64,000 nt of DNA from Haloarchaeobius sp. FL176 (GTDB lineage: Archaea > Halobacteriota > Halobacteria > Halobacteriales > Natrialbaceae), in assembly GCF_024609245.1 (NCBI RefSeq), contig NZ_JANJYH010000002.1:492357-556356 (forward strand), written 5' to 3'. The notes under the pieces were generated by a model. It saw nothing but the letters and a program-made list of their open reading frames with translations, searched no databases and was not told the DNA's origin. The first letter of the stretch is position 1, and the number at the start of each line of letters is the position of its first letter. Made by a program: the position numbers and the translations under genes. Shown one piece after another: positions 1 to 8,828 of the stretch.

Positions 1-93
1 GGCCGACGGGCCGGCGGGCTTGTCGAGATTGACGACGCCGAACTCGAGCAGTTCGGCGGGCGGGCGCTCGTCGGGCGGTGCGCGCAGGGACAT
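1..93 (-). CDS. truB: tRNA/rRNA pseudouridine synthase TruB/Cbf5 family, N-terminal fragment
   Basis: Only the first 31 codons are in the window; the gene continues past the left edge. The start ATG lies 3 bases after the cmk stop codon, so the two are almost certainly co-transcribed. The visible N-terminus reads MSLRAPPDERPPAELLEFG followed by VVNLDKPAGPSA; the NLDKPxGPS stretch is the conserved beginning of the Cbf5/TruB pseudouridine synthase fold. Cbf5 is the catalytic subunit of archaeal H/ACA guide RNPs and also modifies tRNA position 55. Identification rests on this short motif plus the adk-DUF106-cmk-truB gene order, which is common in haloarchaea. Confidence 0.8.
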   Translation of the reverse strand, partial: MSLRAPPDERPPAELLEFGVVNLDKPAGPSA

Positions 94-96
94 GGG

Positions 97-672
97 TCAG
101 AACTCGTAGTCGAGCTCGACGGGCGCTTTCCCCTCGTCGGTCTCGGGGTCGTAGGACTCGACGGCCTCGACGAGGACGTGCTGGACGTGCTCGGCGTTCC
201 AGCGCGCGGTGTTGACGCTCAGGTCGTAGATGGAGAGGTCGCCGATGTCGATACCGTAGTACTCGTGGTAGCGCTGGGCCTCGCTGGACTCGCGGGCCGC
301 GGTCTCCTCGCGGGCGAGTGCGGCGTCCTTGTCCTCGCGGTCGGCGATGCGCTCGCCACGTACCGCGAGGGGGGCGTCGAGCCAGAAGCGGAAGTCGGCC
401 TGTTCGGCTGCGAGCCAGCCGGCGAGCCGTGATTCGAGCACGAGGTCGTCGCGTTCGACGGCGATCTCGCGGAGGCGTCGGTCGAGGTCGCGGTCGATAT
501 CCTCGTCCTCCTCGGCGAGTTTGTTGAACTCGAGCGGTGTATAGCCGCGTTCGTCGGCGAGTTCTCGGAAGATATCGCCGCCGGAGACGTGATCGAGGTC
601 GAACGCATCGGCCAGCCCGGCCGCAGTGGTGCTCTTGCCACTGCCCGGCGGGCCGGAGACGGTGAGCAACAT
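97..672 (-). CDS. cmk: Cytidylate kinase (CMP/dCMP kinase)
   Basis: 191 aa. Phosphorylates CMP and dCMP with ATP in pyrimidine nucleotide metabolism; cytoplasmic. The P-loop GPPGSGKST occupies residues 7-15, followed by the nucleotide-binding segment [11 protein letters not shown], matching the short archaeal cytidylate kinase family of about 180-190 aa. The start ATG at 672 places the P-loop at the expected distance. A TATA-like AT-rich stretch (about 694-702) lies roughly 25 bases upstream, so the message may have almost no leader. It precedes truB/cbf5 by 3 bases and follows the DUF106 gene, in a widespread haloarchaeal cluster. Confidence 0.93.
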   Translation of the reverse strand: MLLTVSGPPGSGKSTTAAGLADAFDLDHVSGGDIFRELADERGYTPLEFNKLAEEDEDIDRDLDRRLREIAVERDDLVLESRLAGWLAAEQADFRFWLDAPLAVRGERIADREDKDAALAREETAARESSEAQRYHEYYGIDIGDLSIYDLSVNTARWNAEHVQHVLVEAVESYDPETDEGKAPVELDYEF

Positions 673-746
673 ATCCTATCTGCGCGGGTGCCGGTAAAAT
701 GGGTTGTGATTGGACGGCGGGCGGACGGCCGCGGTGTGTGCCGGCC

Positions 747-1652
747 CTACGTCGGCGTCGCGTCGAGGTCCAGCGTCTTCCGGAGCAGCTGGGTGAACCC
801 CATCGAGCACAGGAAGTACCAGACGATCCACGCGGGCATCGGGCCGACCGCGCCCTGCATCCACTCGCGTTCGCCGAAGATGGGCAGCACCATGCCCTGC
901 TCGGCCGCCACGAGGTGGCCGCCGTCGAGGATGGTCCAGTACATCCAGAGGAAGGCGGGGATGGTGAGGAGCATGATCCACGCCATCGGGCGGAAGTTCT
1001 CCTTCATCATCTCCCCCTGGTCGCCGAGGGCGTCCATCTTCTCGTCCTGGATGCGGTCGAGCGCAGCGTCGTCACCGCGCTCCTTGGCGGCCTCCTCGCG
1101 CTCGGTGATATCCTGCATCTTCTGTTGAATCTGCTTGACCTTGCTCCGGTCGACCATGTTCGCCTGCAGGAGCGTCGAGTAGAGGCCGGTGATGAGTGCC
1201 AGCGAGAGGATGACCGCGTAGAACGGAAGCACGTCGTTGAGTGGCTCGAAGACGACGTTGATGGTGCTCCCGACAGCGTTGCGGATCGGGTTGTAGTAGT
1301 AGCCGGCCATCATGCCGAGCGCGACGACCGCCGCGAGCTTGTCGCGGGTGTGCCAGCCCGAGCTCTCGCTGTCGACCTCGATGCTCTCGCTGGCGACGGT
1401 GATGTCGTCCTCGAGTACGTCGGTGACGGCGTCCGGGTCGACGACCACGAAGCCGTCCTCCTGCTCGCGGAGGATCGCACTCTGGATGAGTCGTCCCCAG
1501 CGGCCGCTGTCCATGCCGTCCTCGTCTTTGACGTCCTTCCACTCGACCTCGCCGTCCCCGTCGTCGGAGGCGTCCATGACGACCTGGAGCGCCTCCGACG
1601 TCCCGGGGTTGTCCGAGAGGAAGTCCTGTATGTCTTCTGCCGTCCAGGCCAT
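747..1652 (-). CDS. DUF106 membrane protein, YidC/Oxa1/Get1-superfamily insertase-like
   Basis: 301 aa. The N-terminal about 105 residues are soluble and acidic; hydrophobic segments follow near residues 107-122, 143-162, 225-243 and 268-288. Between the second and third lies a highly charged coiled-coil loop (VDRSKVKQIQQKMQDI onward). This architecture, together with the position next to adk and cmk, is that of archaeal DUF106 proteins, which structural work places in the YidC/Oxa1/EMC3 family of membrane protein insertases. The client is unknown. A TATA-like box near 1677-1683 gives a likely leaderless transcript. The exact role in haloarchaea is inference. Confidence 0.85.
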   Translation of the reverse strand: MAWTAEDIQDFLSDNPGTSEALQVVMDASDDGDGEVEWKDVKDEDGMDSGRWGRLIQSAILREQEDGFVVVDPDAVTDVLEDDITVASESIEVDSESSGWHTRDKLAAVVALGMMAGYYYNPIRNAVGSTINVVFEPLNDVLPFYAVILSLALITGLYSTLLQANMVDRSKVKQIQQKMQDITEREEAAKERGDDAALDRIQDEKMDALGDQGEMMKENFRPMAWIMLLTIPAFLWMYWTILDGGHLVAAEQGMVLPIFGEREWMQGAVGPMPAWIVWYFLCSMGFTQLLRKTLDLDATPT

Positions 1653-1688
1653 ATGAGAGCCTCTAGGCAGTCGTGGGATAAGAGTCTT

Positions 1689-2339
1689 TTACTCTGTGAC
1701 TGCCTCGATGGCGGCCTTCACGTCGCTCCAGACCTCGTTCGGGGCCTGTTCGCCGTCGACGGCGACGAACTCGTCGGTGCCCTCGTAGTACTCGACGACC
1801 GGGAGCGTGTTCTCCTCGAACACGTCGAGGCGGTTCTCGGCGGCCTCCTCCGTGTCGTCCTCGCGCTGGACGAGCTCGCCGCCGCACTCGTCACAGACGC
1901 CCGGCTCCTCGGGCTGGCTGTACTTCACGTGGAAGTTCGCGCCGCAGTCATCGCAGACGCGGCGGCCCGTGAGCCGGTCGATCAGCTCCGAGCGGTCGAC
2001 GTCGAGGTAGAGAACGAGGTCGAGGTCGGTCATGTCCGCGAGCTCCTCGGCCTGCTCTAGGTTGCGGGGGTAGCCGTCGAGGACGTAGCCATCGGCCGAG
2101 GAGAGCGCCTCCTCGACGATGGCGTTGACGACCGCGTCGGGGACGAGGTCGCCGGCGTCCATGTACTCGCCGGGGGTGTCGTACTCGAAGTCCATGTCCG
2201 AGATATCCATCTCCTTGTTCGAGCGGAGCGCGTCGCCCGTGGTGACGTGCTCGACGCCGAACTCGTCGACGATGTTGGCGGACTGGGTTCCCTTGCCTGC
2301 GCCCGGTGCACCGAGGATGAGGATGTGCGGACTGCTCAT
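1689..2339 (-). CDS. adk: Adenylate kinase
   Basis: 216 aa. Interconverts ATP + AMP and 2 ADP; cytoplasmic. The P-loop [10 protein letters not shown] is at residues 9-18, the AMP-binding TTGDALR follows, DGYPRN is present, and the LID carries two CxxC pairs (CDDCG and CDECG), so this is a zinc-LID long-type kinase. I start at the ATG at 2339 because it puts the P-loop at the normal distance; an in-frame GTG at 2390 would add 17 unlikely residues. A TATA-like sequence around 2363-2375 supports a transcript starting close to this ATG. In many archaea adk adjoins secY; here secY is over 50 kb away on the other strand. Confidence 0.95.
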   Translation of the reverse strand: MSSPHILILGAPGAGKGTQSANIVDEFGVEHVTTGDALRSNKEMDISDMDFEYDTPGEYMDAGDLVPDAVVNAIVEEALSSADGYVLDGYPRNLEQAEELADMTDLDLVLYLDVDRSELIDRLTGRRVCDDCGANFHVKYSQPEEPGVCDECGGELVQREDDTEEAAENRLDVFEENTLPVVEYYEGTDEFVAVDGEQAPNEVWSDVKAAIEAVTE

Positions 2340-2390
2340 ACGTGGCTGCTCGAACCCGGCACGTAAAGAGTTAAAGAAAACGGCTGGCAC

Positions 2391-2401
2391 GGGGGGGGGG
2401 G
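2391..2401. repeat. Run of 11 G (C on the minus strand) upstream of adk
   Basis: An uninterrupted G11 tract lies in the 284-bp spacer between adk and the first halolysin gene. Apart from the adk promoter, the rest of the spacer (2402-2623) shows no convincing gene. Homopolymers this long are rare in GC-rich haloarchaeal DNA and are prone to slippage or base-call error. Confidence 0.8.
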
Positions 2402-2623
2402 CGACCGCAGCGGACCGCCCGTCGGGTTGTCGAGGGGACCGACCGACGGCTCGTCGCGCGATTACTCGTCCCGGTGATGGTCAGCTCGAAGCTGGCCGAG
2501 CCCCAGTAGCCCGACAGCGAGTCCGAGACTCTCACTCGCTCGATGGCCCCACGGAGAAACCCGCAAATTCAGCAAAAAATACGCGTGAACGATTGGTTCG
2601 ATGGCTCGATGCGGTGGCGCGCG

Positions 2624-4477
2624 TTACTGGCCGAGCTCCTCGACGTTCACCGTGTAGCTCCCGGAGCCGGAGTAGGAGTCGACGAGGACGCCGATCTCCT
2701 GACCCGAGCTCACGTCGTCGAGCGTGATCTGCTCCTGGCTGTCCGGCGTGATGGAGCGCTTGTCGTAGTCGCTGGTCGTCGGCGTCCGACCGTCAGTCGT
2801 CACGTACAGGTCGAAGTCGGACCAGTTACCGCCCGACAGCGAGATGGTGACCTGGCACGGATTCTGCAGGTCGTTCGTCCACGTGTAGTCGTCCGAGTCG
2901 TAGTAGCCGTACAGGTAGCCGTCTGCGGAGCCGGTCGAGGACTCGTCGCCGCAGCTGCCGCCGTCCTCGGATTCGACGGTGATGGCGACGGAGTCGGTCG
3001 TGGTCGCGCCGTCGTCGTCGGTGACGGTGAGGCTGGCGCTGTAGTCGCCGGCCTCGCTGTAGGCGTGCGCGACGGTCTGGCCCGTCGCGGTCGCACCGTC
3101 GCCGAAGCTCCACTCGTAGGCGCTGATGGAGCCGTCGGCGTCACTGGAGCCGGAGCCATCGAAGGTGACCTCCTGGCCGACCGTGACAGTTGCCGCGGAG
3201 GCGTCGATGGACACCGTCGGTGCCTCGTTCTCCGGCGGGTCCGGGTCGTCGCCGCTGCCGACGAGGTTCGCTGCGTCGACGCGGCCCGCGCCCTGCTGGT
3301 TCTCCGGCAGTCCGACGTCGACGGCCGTGTTCTTCAGCTGGCTGCGCAGCTCGGTGTTCGACCAGCCGGGGTTCGCCGCGAGACCGAGTGCGGCGACACC
3401 GGCCGCTGCCGGGCACGCCATGGACGTACCGGAGATCTTGTTGTACGGCGAGTCGGTCCACGTCGAGAGGATGTTCACGCCCGGTGCGACGACGTCCTGC
3501 TTCTCGCCGTAGTTCGAGAAGCTGGCGAGGTTCTCGTTCTGGTCGATGGCACCGACCGCGATACACTCGTCGTACGCGGCGGGATAGGAGACCGAGCCCG
3601 ACGAGTCGTTCCCGGAGGCACAGATGATAGTGACGCCGTTGTCCGCGGCGTAGCTGACGGCGTTTTTCATCGTGTTCGTGTAGCCGCCGCCACCCAGGCT
3701 CATGTTTACGATGTCCGCACCCTGGTCGGCGGCCCACTGGACGGCGTCCGCGATGTCGCTGGTCGAGCCGCTGCCCTGCTCGGAGAGCGCACGCCCCGAC
3801 AACACCGTGGAGTTCGACATCCCGGCGATGCCGTCCCCGTTGTTCGTCGTCGCGGACGCGATGCCGGCGACGTGGGTGCCGTGGTACTCGTCGGCCATCG
3901 AGTCCGGGTACGGGTCGCCGTCGCTGTCGACGAAGTCCTTGCCCTTGTTCGACCCGAACTGACCCGTGAGGTCGGGATGGTCGTACTTCACGCCCTGATC
4001 GATCACGGCGACGGTGACGTCCTCGCTGCCGAGCGTGGTGTCCCACGCGGCGGGTGCGTTGACGAGCTGTGGCGCGTACTGGTCGCCGAAGCGCGGGTCG
4101 TTCGGCTCCGCGAGCGCGTGCAGCGTCTCGTTGAACTCGGCGTAGCGCACGTGGTCGAGCGACTCGAGGGTCTCGATGATGTCGTCGTCCGACATCGTGG
4201 TGACCTCGGGCTTCGACAGTGCCATGTAGCTGAGGTCGTCGTTCTCGTGCGTGACCGACATCCCGTCGGGGAGTCGCTCGTCGTTCGCGGTCGCCGACGC
4301 CACGTCGGTCACCGAGTACGTGTTCGTGACGCCCACGAGGATTTCGTTCGGCCGTGTGCCCGGTTCTCGCGTCGGTGTCGCGGACGACAGTCCCGCGAAT
4401 GCTGCTGCCGCCCCCACGGCACCAGTTGCTTTCAGGAAGGTTCGTCGTCCCCAGTCGTCGCTGATATCGTCTGTCAT
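2624..4477 (-). CDS. Halolysin-like subtilisin family serine protease (Tat-exported), with PKD and C-terminal domains
   Basis: 617 aa extracellular protease. A twin-arginine signal (RRTFLK, residues 11-16, then an Ala-rich hydrophobic stretch) is followed by a propeptide to about residue 125. The S8 catalytic domain has Asp160 (AVIDQG), His199 (HGTHVAG) and Ser352 (GTSMACP). A PKD domain (about 420-500, ending WSFGDG...TVTDDDG) and a C-terminal PPC-like beta domain (about 510-617) complete the protein. This is the halolysin layout; the Asp motif is DQG rather than the usual DTG. The AT-rich box at 4506-4518 is about 30 bases upstream, so translation is probably leaderless. A close paralogue lies at 5166-6995. 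Confidence 0.95.
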   Translation of the reverse strand: MTDDISDDWGRRTFLKATGAVGAAAAFAGLSSATPTREPGTRPNEILVGVTNTYSVTDVASATANDERLPDGMSVTHENDDLSYMALSKPEVTTMSDDDIIETLESLDHVRYAEFNETLHALAEPNDPRFGDQYAPQLVNAPAAWDTTLGSEDVTVAVIDQGVKYDHPDLTGQFGSNKGKDFVDSDGDPYPDSMADEYHGTHVAGIASATTNNGDGIAGMSNSTVLSGRALSEQGSGSTSDIADAVQWAADQGADIVNMSLGGGGYTNTMKNAVSYAADNGVTIICASGNDSSGSVSYPAAYDECIAVGAIDQNENLASFSNYGEKQDVVAPGVNILSTWTDSPYNKISGTSMACPAAAGVAALGLAANPGWSNTELRSQLKNTAVDVGLPENQQGAGRVDAANLVGSGDDPDPPENEAPTVSIDASAATVTVGQEVTFDGSGSSDADGSISAYEWSFGDGATATGQTVAHAYSEAGDYSASLTVTDDDGATTTDSVAITVESEDGGSCGDESSTGSADGYLYGYYDSDDYTWTNDLQNPCQVTISLSGGNWSDFDLYVTTDGRTPTTSDYDKRSITPDSQEQITLDDVSSGQEIGVLVDSYSGSGSYTVNVEELGQ

Positions 4478-4505
4478 GAGACAGCTCTACCGAGGACACG
4501 TTCCC

Positions 4506-4518
4506 TATTTAAATTTTT
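4506..4518 (-). promoter_or_regulatory. TATA box of the first halolysin gene
   Basis: On the minus strand this reads AAAAATTTAAATA, centred about 35 bases upstream of the start codon at 4477. That is the standard archaeal box A distance for a transcript beginning at or next to the ATG. A second AT-rich patch at about 4529-4550 lies further up. Confidence 0.65.
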
Positions 4519-4635
4519 GTAGACTCAGATGCTAATTTTAATGCCTAGACAAATTGTATGCTGGTTGTCTGGAGTTGTTGAAAGCGCGTTCGTGCGAATC
4601 GTCACGGCTTTGAGCGGCACCGAGAGAGGGGAGGT

Positions 4636-5097
4636 ATGGACGAGCGATTCAGGCGGCTCCTCCCGGGCACCGAGCCGCACCCCCGGGCACGCGTCGGACT
4701 GTTCGTCGACGGGCCGAACGTGCTCCGCGACGAGTTCGACGTCGACCTCGACGACGTGCGGACGGCCGCGACGGACGTGGGCGACCTCACGGTGGCACGG
4801 CTGTACCTCGACGAGCACGCGACCCCCGGCCTCATCCAGGCGGCCGAGGCACGCGGCTTCGAGGTCGTCATCACCAGCGGGGACGTGGACGTGAAGCTCG
4901 CGGTCGACGCGACCGAGACCGTCGTGACGGAGGCCGTCGACACGCTGGCTATCGCGTCCCGTGACACCGACTTCAAGCCGGTCCTCGAACAGGCGGGACG
5001 CTACGGTATCCGGACGCTGGCCATCGCGCCGGGCGAACACGGCCGCTCGGACGCGCTCCGGAACGCCGCCAACGACGACATCGTCATCGAGGAGTAG
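4636..5097 (+). CDS. NYN domain (PIN-like fold) protein, putative ribonuclease
   Basis: 153 aa. The sequence VGLFVDGPNVL (about residues 20-30) holds the first conserved Asp of NYN domains; further acidic positions appear in TSGDVDVKLAVD and IASRDTDFKPVL, matching the metal-binding Asp set of the PIN/NYN nuclease fold. The length suits a single-domain member of the archaeal family related to LabA/TIGR00288. The substrate is unknown; RNA is assumed from the family. It sits alone between the two convergently exchanged halolysin genes on the opposite strand, with no operon partner. Confidence 0.8.
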   Translation: MDERFRRLLPGTEPHPRARVGLFVDGPNVLRDEFDVDLDDVRTAATDVGDLTVARLYLDEHATPGLIQAAEARGFEVVITSGDVDVKLAVDATETVVTEAVDTLAIASRDTDFKPVLEQAGRYGIRTLAIAPGEHGRSDALRNAANDDIVIEE

Positions 5098-5165
5098 CGC
5101 CGCTGTCGGGGGGACGAACGGGAAAAAGGAGGCTGGGATGTGGGAGCGATCCCGGCGGGTGGTCC

Positions 5166-6995
5166 TTACTGCCCGATCTCTTCGACGCTCACCGTGTAAC
5201 TGCCGGAGCCGGAGTAGGAGTCGACGAGGATGCCGATATCCTGGCCGGCGCTGACCGCGTCCGCGATGACCTGCTCCTGGCTGTCCTGCGTGATGGAGCG
5301 CTTGTCGTAGTCGCTGGTCGTCGGCGTCCGACCGTCAAGCGTGACGTACAGGTCGAAGTCGGCGTTGCTCGGCCCGGTCAGCGAGACGGTGACCTGGCAC
5401 GGGTTGTCGAGGCTGGTCGTGTACGTGTACGACTTGGAGTCCCAGTAGCCCGACAACGAGCTATCGGCGGAGCCGCCCGTGGACGTGTCGCCACAGTTGC
5501 CGCCGCCGTCCTCGGATTCGACGGTGATGGCGACGGAGTCGGTCGTGGTCGCGCCGTCGTCGTCGGTGACGGTGAGGCTGGCGCTGTAGTCGCCCGCGGC
5601 GCTGTACGTGTGAGCGACGGTCTGACCAGTCGCAGTCGTGCCGTCACCGAAGCTCCATTCGTAGGAACTGATGGAGCCGTCGGCGTCACTGGAGCCGGAG
5701 CCGTCGAAGGTGACCTCCTGGCCGACCGTGACGGTCGCCGAAGAGGCGTCGATAGAGACTGTCGGCGCGGTGTTGCCGTCACCACCACCGCCGACGATGT
5801 TGAGCGCATCGACGCGGCCCGCGCCCTGCTCCTGCTCGGAGAGGCCGATGTCGACGGCCGTGTTCTTCAGCTTGCTCCGGAGCTGGGTCGCGTTGAGGCC
5901 GGGCTCGACTGCCTTGCCCAGCGCTGCGACGCCGGAGGCCGCCGGACACGCCATCGACGTGCCGGAGATCTTGTTGTACGGCGAGTCGTTCCAGGTCGAG
6001 AGCACGTCGACACCGGGTGCGGCGACGTCGAGGTTCGGGCCGTACTGCGAGAAGTTTGCGAGGTTCTCGTTGCTGTCGACCGCGGAGACCGCCACACACT
6101 CGTCGTACGCCGCGGGGTACGACACCGAGCTGGAGCCGTCGTTCCCGGCCGCACAGATCGGGAGGGTACCGTTGTTGACTGCGTAGGAGACGGCGTTTTT
6201 CATCGTGTTCGTGTAGCCGCCGCCACCGAGGCTCATGTTGATGATGTCCGCGCCCTGGTCGGTCGCGTACTCGACGGCGTCCGCGATGTCGGCGGTGGAG
6301 CCGCTGCCGCCACCGAGTGCGCGGCAGGCGAGCAGCGTCGAGTCCGACATCCCGGCGACGCCGGTCCCGTTGTCGGTGGTCGCGGACGCGATGCCAGCGA
6401 CGTGGGTGCCGTGGTTCTCGCCGCTGGGTGCGATTGGGTCGCCGTCGCCGCCAGCGAAGTCGCTCCCCTTGTTCGAGCCGAAACGGCTCTGGAGATCGGG
6501 GTGCGTGTAGTCGACACCGGTGTCGACGATGGCCACCGTCACGCCCTCGCTGCCGAACGTGGTGTCCCACGCCGACGGCGCACGCACCTGCTGTGGTGCG
6601 TACTGCTGGGCGAACTTGGGGTCGTTCGGCTGGGCGAACGCGTGGTGCGTCGTGTTCTGTTCCACATAGCGGACGCCCGACTGGCGCTCGATCCGCGAGG
6701 AGACGGCGTCCATCGTCGAGGGTCCGTCACTGCGGACCTCGACGGCGATGTAGCCGAGGTTGTCGTTCTCGTGGACGATGTTCGCGTCCGAGGGTAGGTC
6801 TCGCTCGACCTTCCGCTGGACGGATGCCATGCTTGTCGAAGACGAGATGCCGACGAGGAGCTCGTTCTCCTTCGCACCCGGCTCGCGACCAGGGGTAGCC
6901 TGTGTGAGGCCCGCGAAGGCGGCCGCGCTCGCTGCGACACCGGTCGTCTTCAGGAAGGTACGTCTGTTCGTACCGCGTGGGGTATCATCTGCCAT
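5166..6995 (-). CDS. Halolysin-like subtilisin family serine protease (second copy), with PKD and C-terminal domains
   Basis: 609 aa from the ATG at 6995; an in-frame codon at 7010 would add only MLLVG and falls next to the TATA box. The twin-arginine signal (RRTFLK, residues 11-16) is followed by a propeptide and a catalytic domain with Asp158 (VDTG), His195 (HGTHVAG) and Ser347 (GTSMACP). The PKD domain and C-terminal beta domain match the gene at 2624-4477. The 3' thirds of the two genes share a 93-bp block identical at every base, showing recent exchange. Predicted secreted through Tat and active in high salt. Box A lies at 7023-7033. Confidence 0.95.
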   Translation of the reverse strand: MADDTPRGTNRRTFLKTTGVAASAAAFAGLTQATPGREPGAKENELLVGISSSTSMASVQRKVERDLPSDANIVHENDNLGYIAVEVRSDGPSTMDAVSSRIERQSGVRYVEQNTTHHAFAQPNDPKFAQQYAPQQVRAPSAWDTTFGSEGVTVAIVDTGVDYTHPDLQSRFGSNKGSDFAGGDGDPIAPSGENHGTHVAGIASATTDNGTGVAGMSDSTLLACRALGGGSGSTADIADAVEYATDQGADIINMSLGGGGYTNTMKNAVSYAVNNGTLPICAAGNDGSSSVSYPAAYDECVAVSAVDSNENLANFSQYGPNLDVAAPGVDVLSTWNDSPYNKISGTSMACPAASGVAALGKAVEPGLNATQLRSKLKNTAVDIGLSEQEQGAGRVDALNIVGGGGDGNTAPTVSIDASSATVTVGQEVTFDGSGSSDADGSISSYEWSFGDGTTATGQTVAHTYSAAGDYSASLTVTDDDGATTTDSVAITVESEDGGGNCGDTSTGGSADSSLSGYWDSKSYTYTTSLDNPCQVTVSLTGPSNADFDLYVTLDGRTPTTSDYDKRSITQDSQEQVIADAVSAGQDIGILVDSYSGSGSYTVSVEEIGQ

Positions 6996-7022
6996 GCCCA
7001 CCAATAGCAATTACCGCTGACC

Positions 7023-7033
7023 ATTTATATTTT
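7023..7033 (-). promoter_or_regulatory. TATA box of the second halolysin gene
   Basis: On the minus strand AAAATATAAAT, 28-38 bases before the start codon at 6995, giving a transcript with essentially no leader. This spacing supports choosing 6995 over the codon at 7010. Confidence 0.65.
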
Positions 7034-7190
7034 GGCAACGCGGAACTCAATTAATCGGCAGTGAACAAGATCAGTTGCCAGCCCCGCTTCCCGGGTGCTT
7101 CTCGGCTGCTGAGACCCACCGGTCCAGCGCGCAACAAGACGGGAGATAGTATTTACTTACGCGTTCACGCACACAGGTGAGGCCAGAGCC

Positions 7191-8030
7191 ATGGACGACC
7201 TCGACACCCCCGTTCTCGACAATCACATGCACCTCGACCCGGACCACGGCCGCGGGATGGCGGCTGTCGACGACTTCGCACGGCTGGGTGGCACCCACCT
7301 GCTCGTCGTCAACAAGCCGTCCTGGCATCTGGGCGACCTGCCAGCCGACCGCGAGTCGTTCCGGCACGTGTTCGAGACCACCCTCGGTGCGGTCGCGGCC
7401 GCGACCGAGCGCCTCGACGGGCGCGCGTGGCCCGTCCTCGGCGTCCACCCCGGACTCGTCTCTCATCTGGTCGACGACGGCCACACACCCGCGGAGGCAC
7501 GTGACCTGATGCAGGCGGGGCTCGACCTCGCCGCGGAGTACGTCGCCGACGGCCCGGCTCTCGCGCTGAAGTCCGGCCGCCCGCACTACGACGTCGACGA
7601 CGCCGTCTGGGCGGCCTCGAACGAGGTCATGCGCCACGCGTTCTCGCTCGGGGCCGAGGTCGACTGCGCCGTCCAACTCCACACCGAGGCGAGCGACGAC
7701 CTCACCGAGGTCGCCGAGTGGGCCGAAGACGAGGGTCTGGACCGCTCGCAGGTCGTCAAGCACTACGCGGGCGGCGAGCTCGCGGGGCCCGTCCCGAGCG
7801 TCATGAGCGAGAAGGACCGCCTCGAGGTCGCCGCCGCCTCGGACGCCGCGTTCCTCATGGAGACGGACTTCGTCGACGACCCCGACAGACCCGGTGCGGT
7901 GCTCGGCCCGAAGACGGTGCCACGCCGCGTCCGCTGGCTGCTCGAGGAGGGCCACGACGAGGCCGTCCGTCGCGCCCACGTCGAGACGCCCGAACTCGTC
8001 TACGGCATCGACACCGCCGCGACGCTGTAA
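7191..8030 (+). CDS. TatD-family metal-dependent hydrolase
   Basis: 279 aa. The N-terminal DNHMHLD (residues 10-16) is the metal-binding HxH start of the amidohydrolase/TatD barrel. Later metal or catalytic positions are visible as LGVHPG, a Lys in ALALKSGRPH, LHTEA, VVKHYAGG and METDFVDD (acidic residue at the end of the barrel). This is the haloarchaeal branch of the TatD family; classical TatD enzymes are 3'-exonucleases, but many archaeal members have unknown substrates. A possible TATA element lies around 7148-7158. It is a single gene with no obvious partner. Confidence 0.85.
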   Translation: MDDLDTPVLDNHMHLDPDHGRGMAAVDDFARLGGTHLLVVNKPSWHLGDLPADRESFRHVFETTLGAVAAATERLDGRAWPVLGVHPGLVSHLVDDGHTPAEARDLMQAGLDLAAEYVADGPALALKSGRPHYDVDDAVWAASNEVMRHAFSLGAEVDCAVQLHTEASDDLTEVAEWAEDEGLDRSQVVKHYAGGELAGPVPSVMSEKDRLEVAAASDAAFLMETDFVDDPDRPGAVLGPKTVPRRVRWLLEEGHDEAVRRAHVETPELVYGIDTAATL

Positions 8031-8172
8031 CCGCATGGAGGCCGCCACCTCCAACGGGGTGTCCGTGGTGTGTTCCGGCCACCACGCCGTGTCGTGTCCA
8101 CGCACGGGTGTCTCGCGCCGGAACCGGTCACTGTAGAGAAAGGCATTTCACTACGCCGGGGTAGGTTGTGGT

Positions 8173-8760
8173 ATGAGCAATCCCCCGACCGAATACTACT
8201 CGGCGGAACGCTGGCAGAACTGGATCGACCGGGTCGAAGCGGAGGACATCGACGCCGAAGACGAGGAGTCGATGCGCGTGTTCGACCTCATGCAGGACGA
8301 CGCCGCTATCGCCGTCGCGAAGATCGTCTCCGCGGCCGACGACGGCGAACTCGACGAGGAGTCGGCCTCCGAGAAGATCAACGAGATCGGCGACATCGTC
8401 TTCACCGAGCCCGAGTTCGACGACGAGGATAAGCTGTTCCTCGTCGGCAGCGTTCAGGAGAGCCTGAGCATCGTCCTCCACGCTGCGATGGAGTACATCC
8501 ACGCCGGTGTCGCCGACGAGGCTGCCATCCCGGAGTACGTCTCCGCCGCCGCCGAGGCCGAGGACGAGGAGGACATCGAGAGCGCTCGCGGCTATCTGGT
8601 GAAGGCGGGGACGCTCATCATCGACGGTGAAGAGCTCTCGCCCGAGCTCGGCGAGGAGCTCGAGTACGGCCCGGTCGCGCAGTGGCTCAACGGTCTCGCC
8701 AGCCTCCAGTCCGCGATGGAGGATCCCGAGGTCGTCGAGGAGGACGAGGACGCCGAGTAA
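8173..8760 (+). CDS. DUF2150 family protein
   Basis: 195 aa, very acidic, soluble and mostly helical, beginning MSNPPTEYYSAERWQNWIDRV. It matches my knowledge of the haloarchaeal DUF2150 family, conserved in euryarchaea but without assigned function. No catalytic motif or membrane segment is visible, and the tail is rich in Glu and Asp. It lies just upstream of the first pilin-like gene, which has its own promoter, so functional linkage is doubtful. Confidence 0.75.
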   Translation: MSNPPTEYYSAERWQNWIDRVEAEDIDAEDEESMRVFDLMQDDAAIAVAKIVSAADDGELDEESASEKINEIGDIVFTEPEFDDEDKLFLVGSVQESLSIVLHAAMEYIHAGVADEAAIPEYVSAAAEAEDEEDIESARGYLVKAGTLIIDGEELSPELGEELEYGPVAQWLNGLASLQSAMEDPEVVEEDEDAE

Positions 8761-8828
8761 TCGGGGGTTATCCCTTCGGTAATTCGGTCATAAGGGTTTT
8801 ACTCGCGCCAATCGAATCTGTGCGTAGA

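Noticed and set aside
699..2060. Long plus-strand open frame (about 450 codons) opposite DUF106 and adk
   Set aside because: It is antisense to two well-supported genes and has the Val/Arg/Asp/Gly-heavy composition of a reverse-complement shadow in GC-rich DNA.
2543..4522. Plus-strand open frame of about 660 codons
   Set aside because: Antisense to the first halolysin gene; no start signal or motif, only low-information Arg/Val/Gly-rich sequence.
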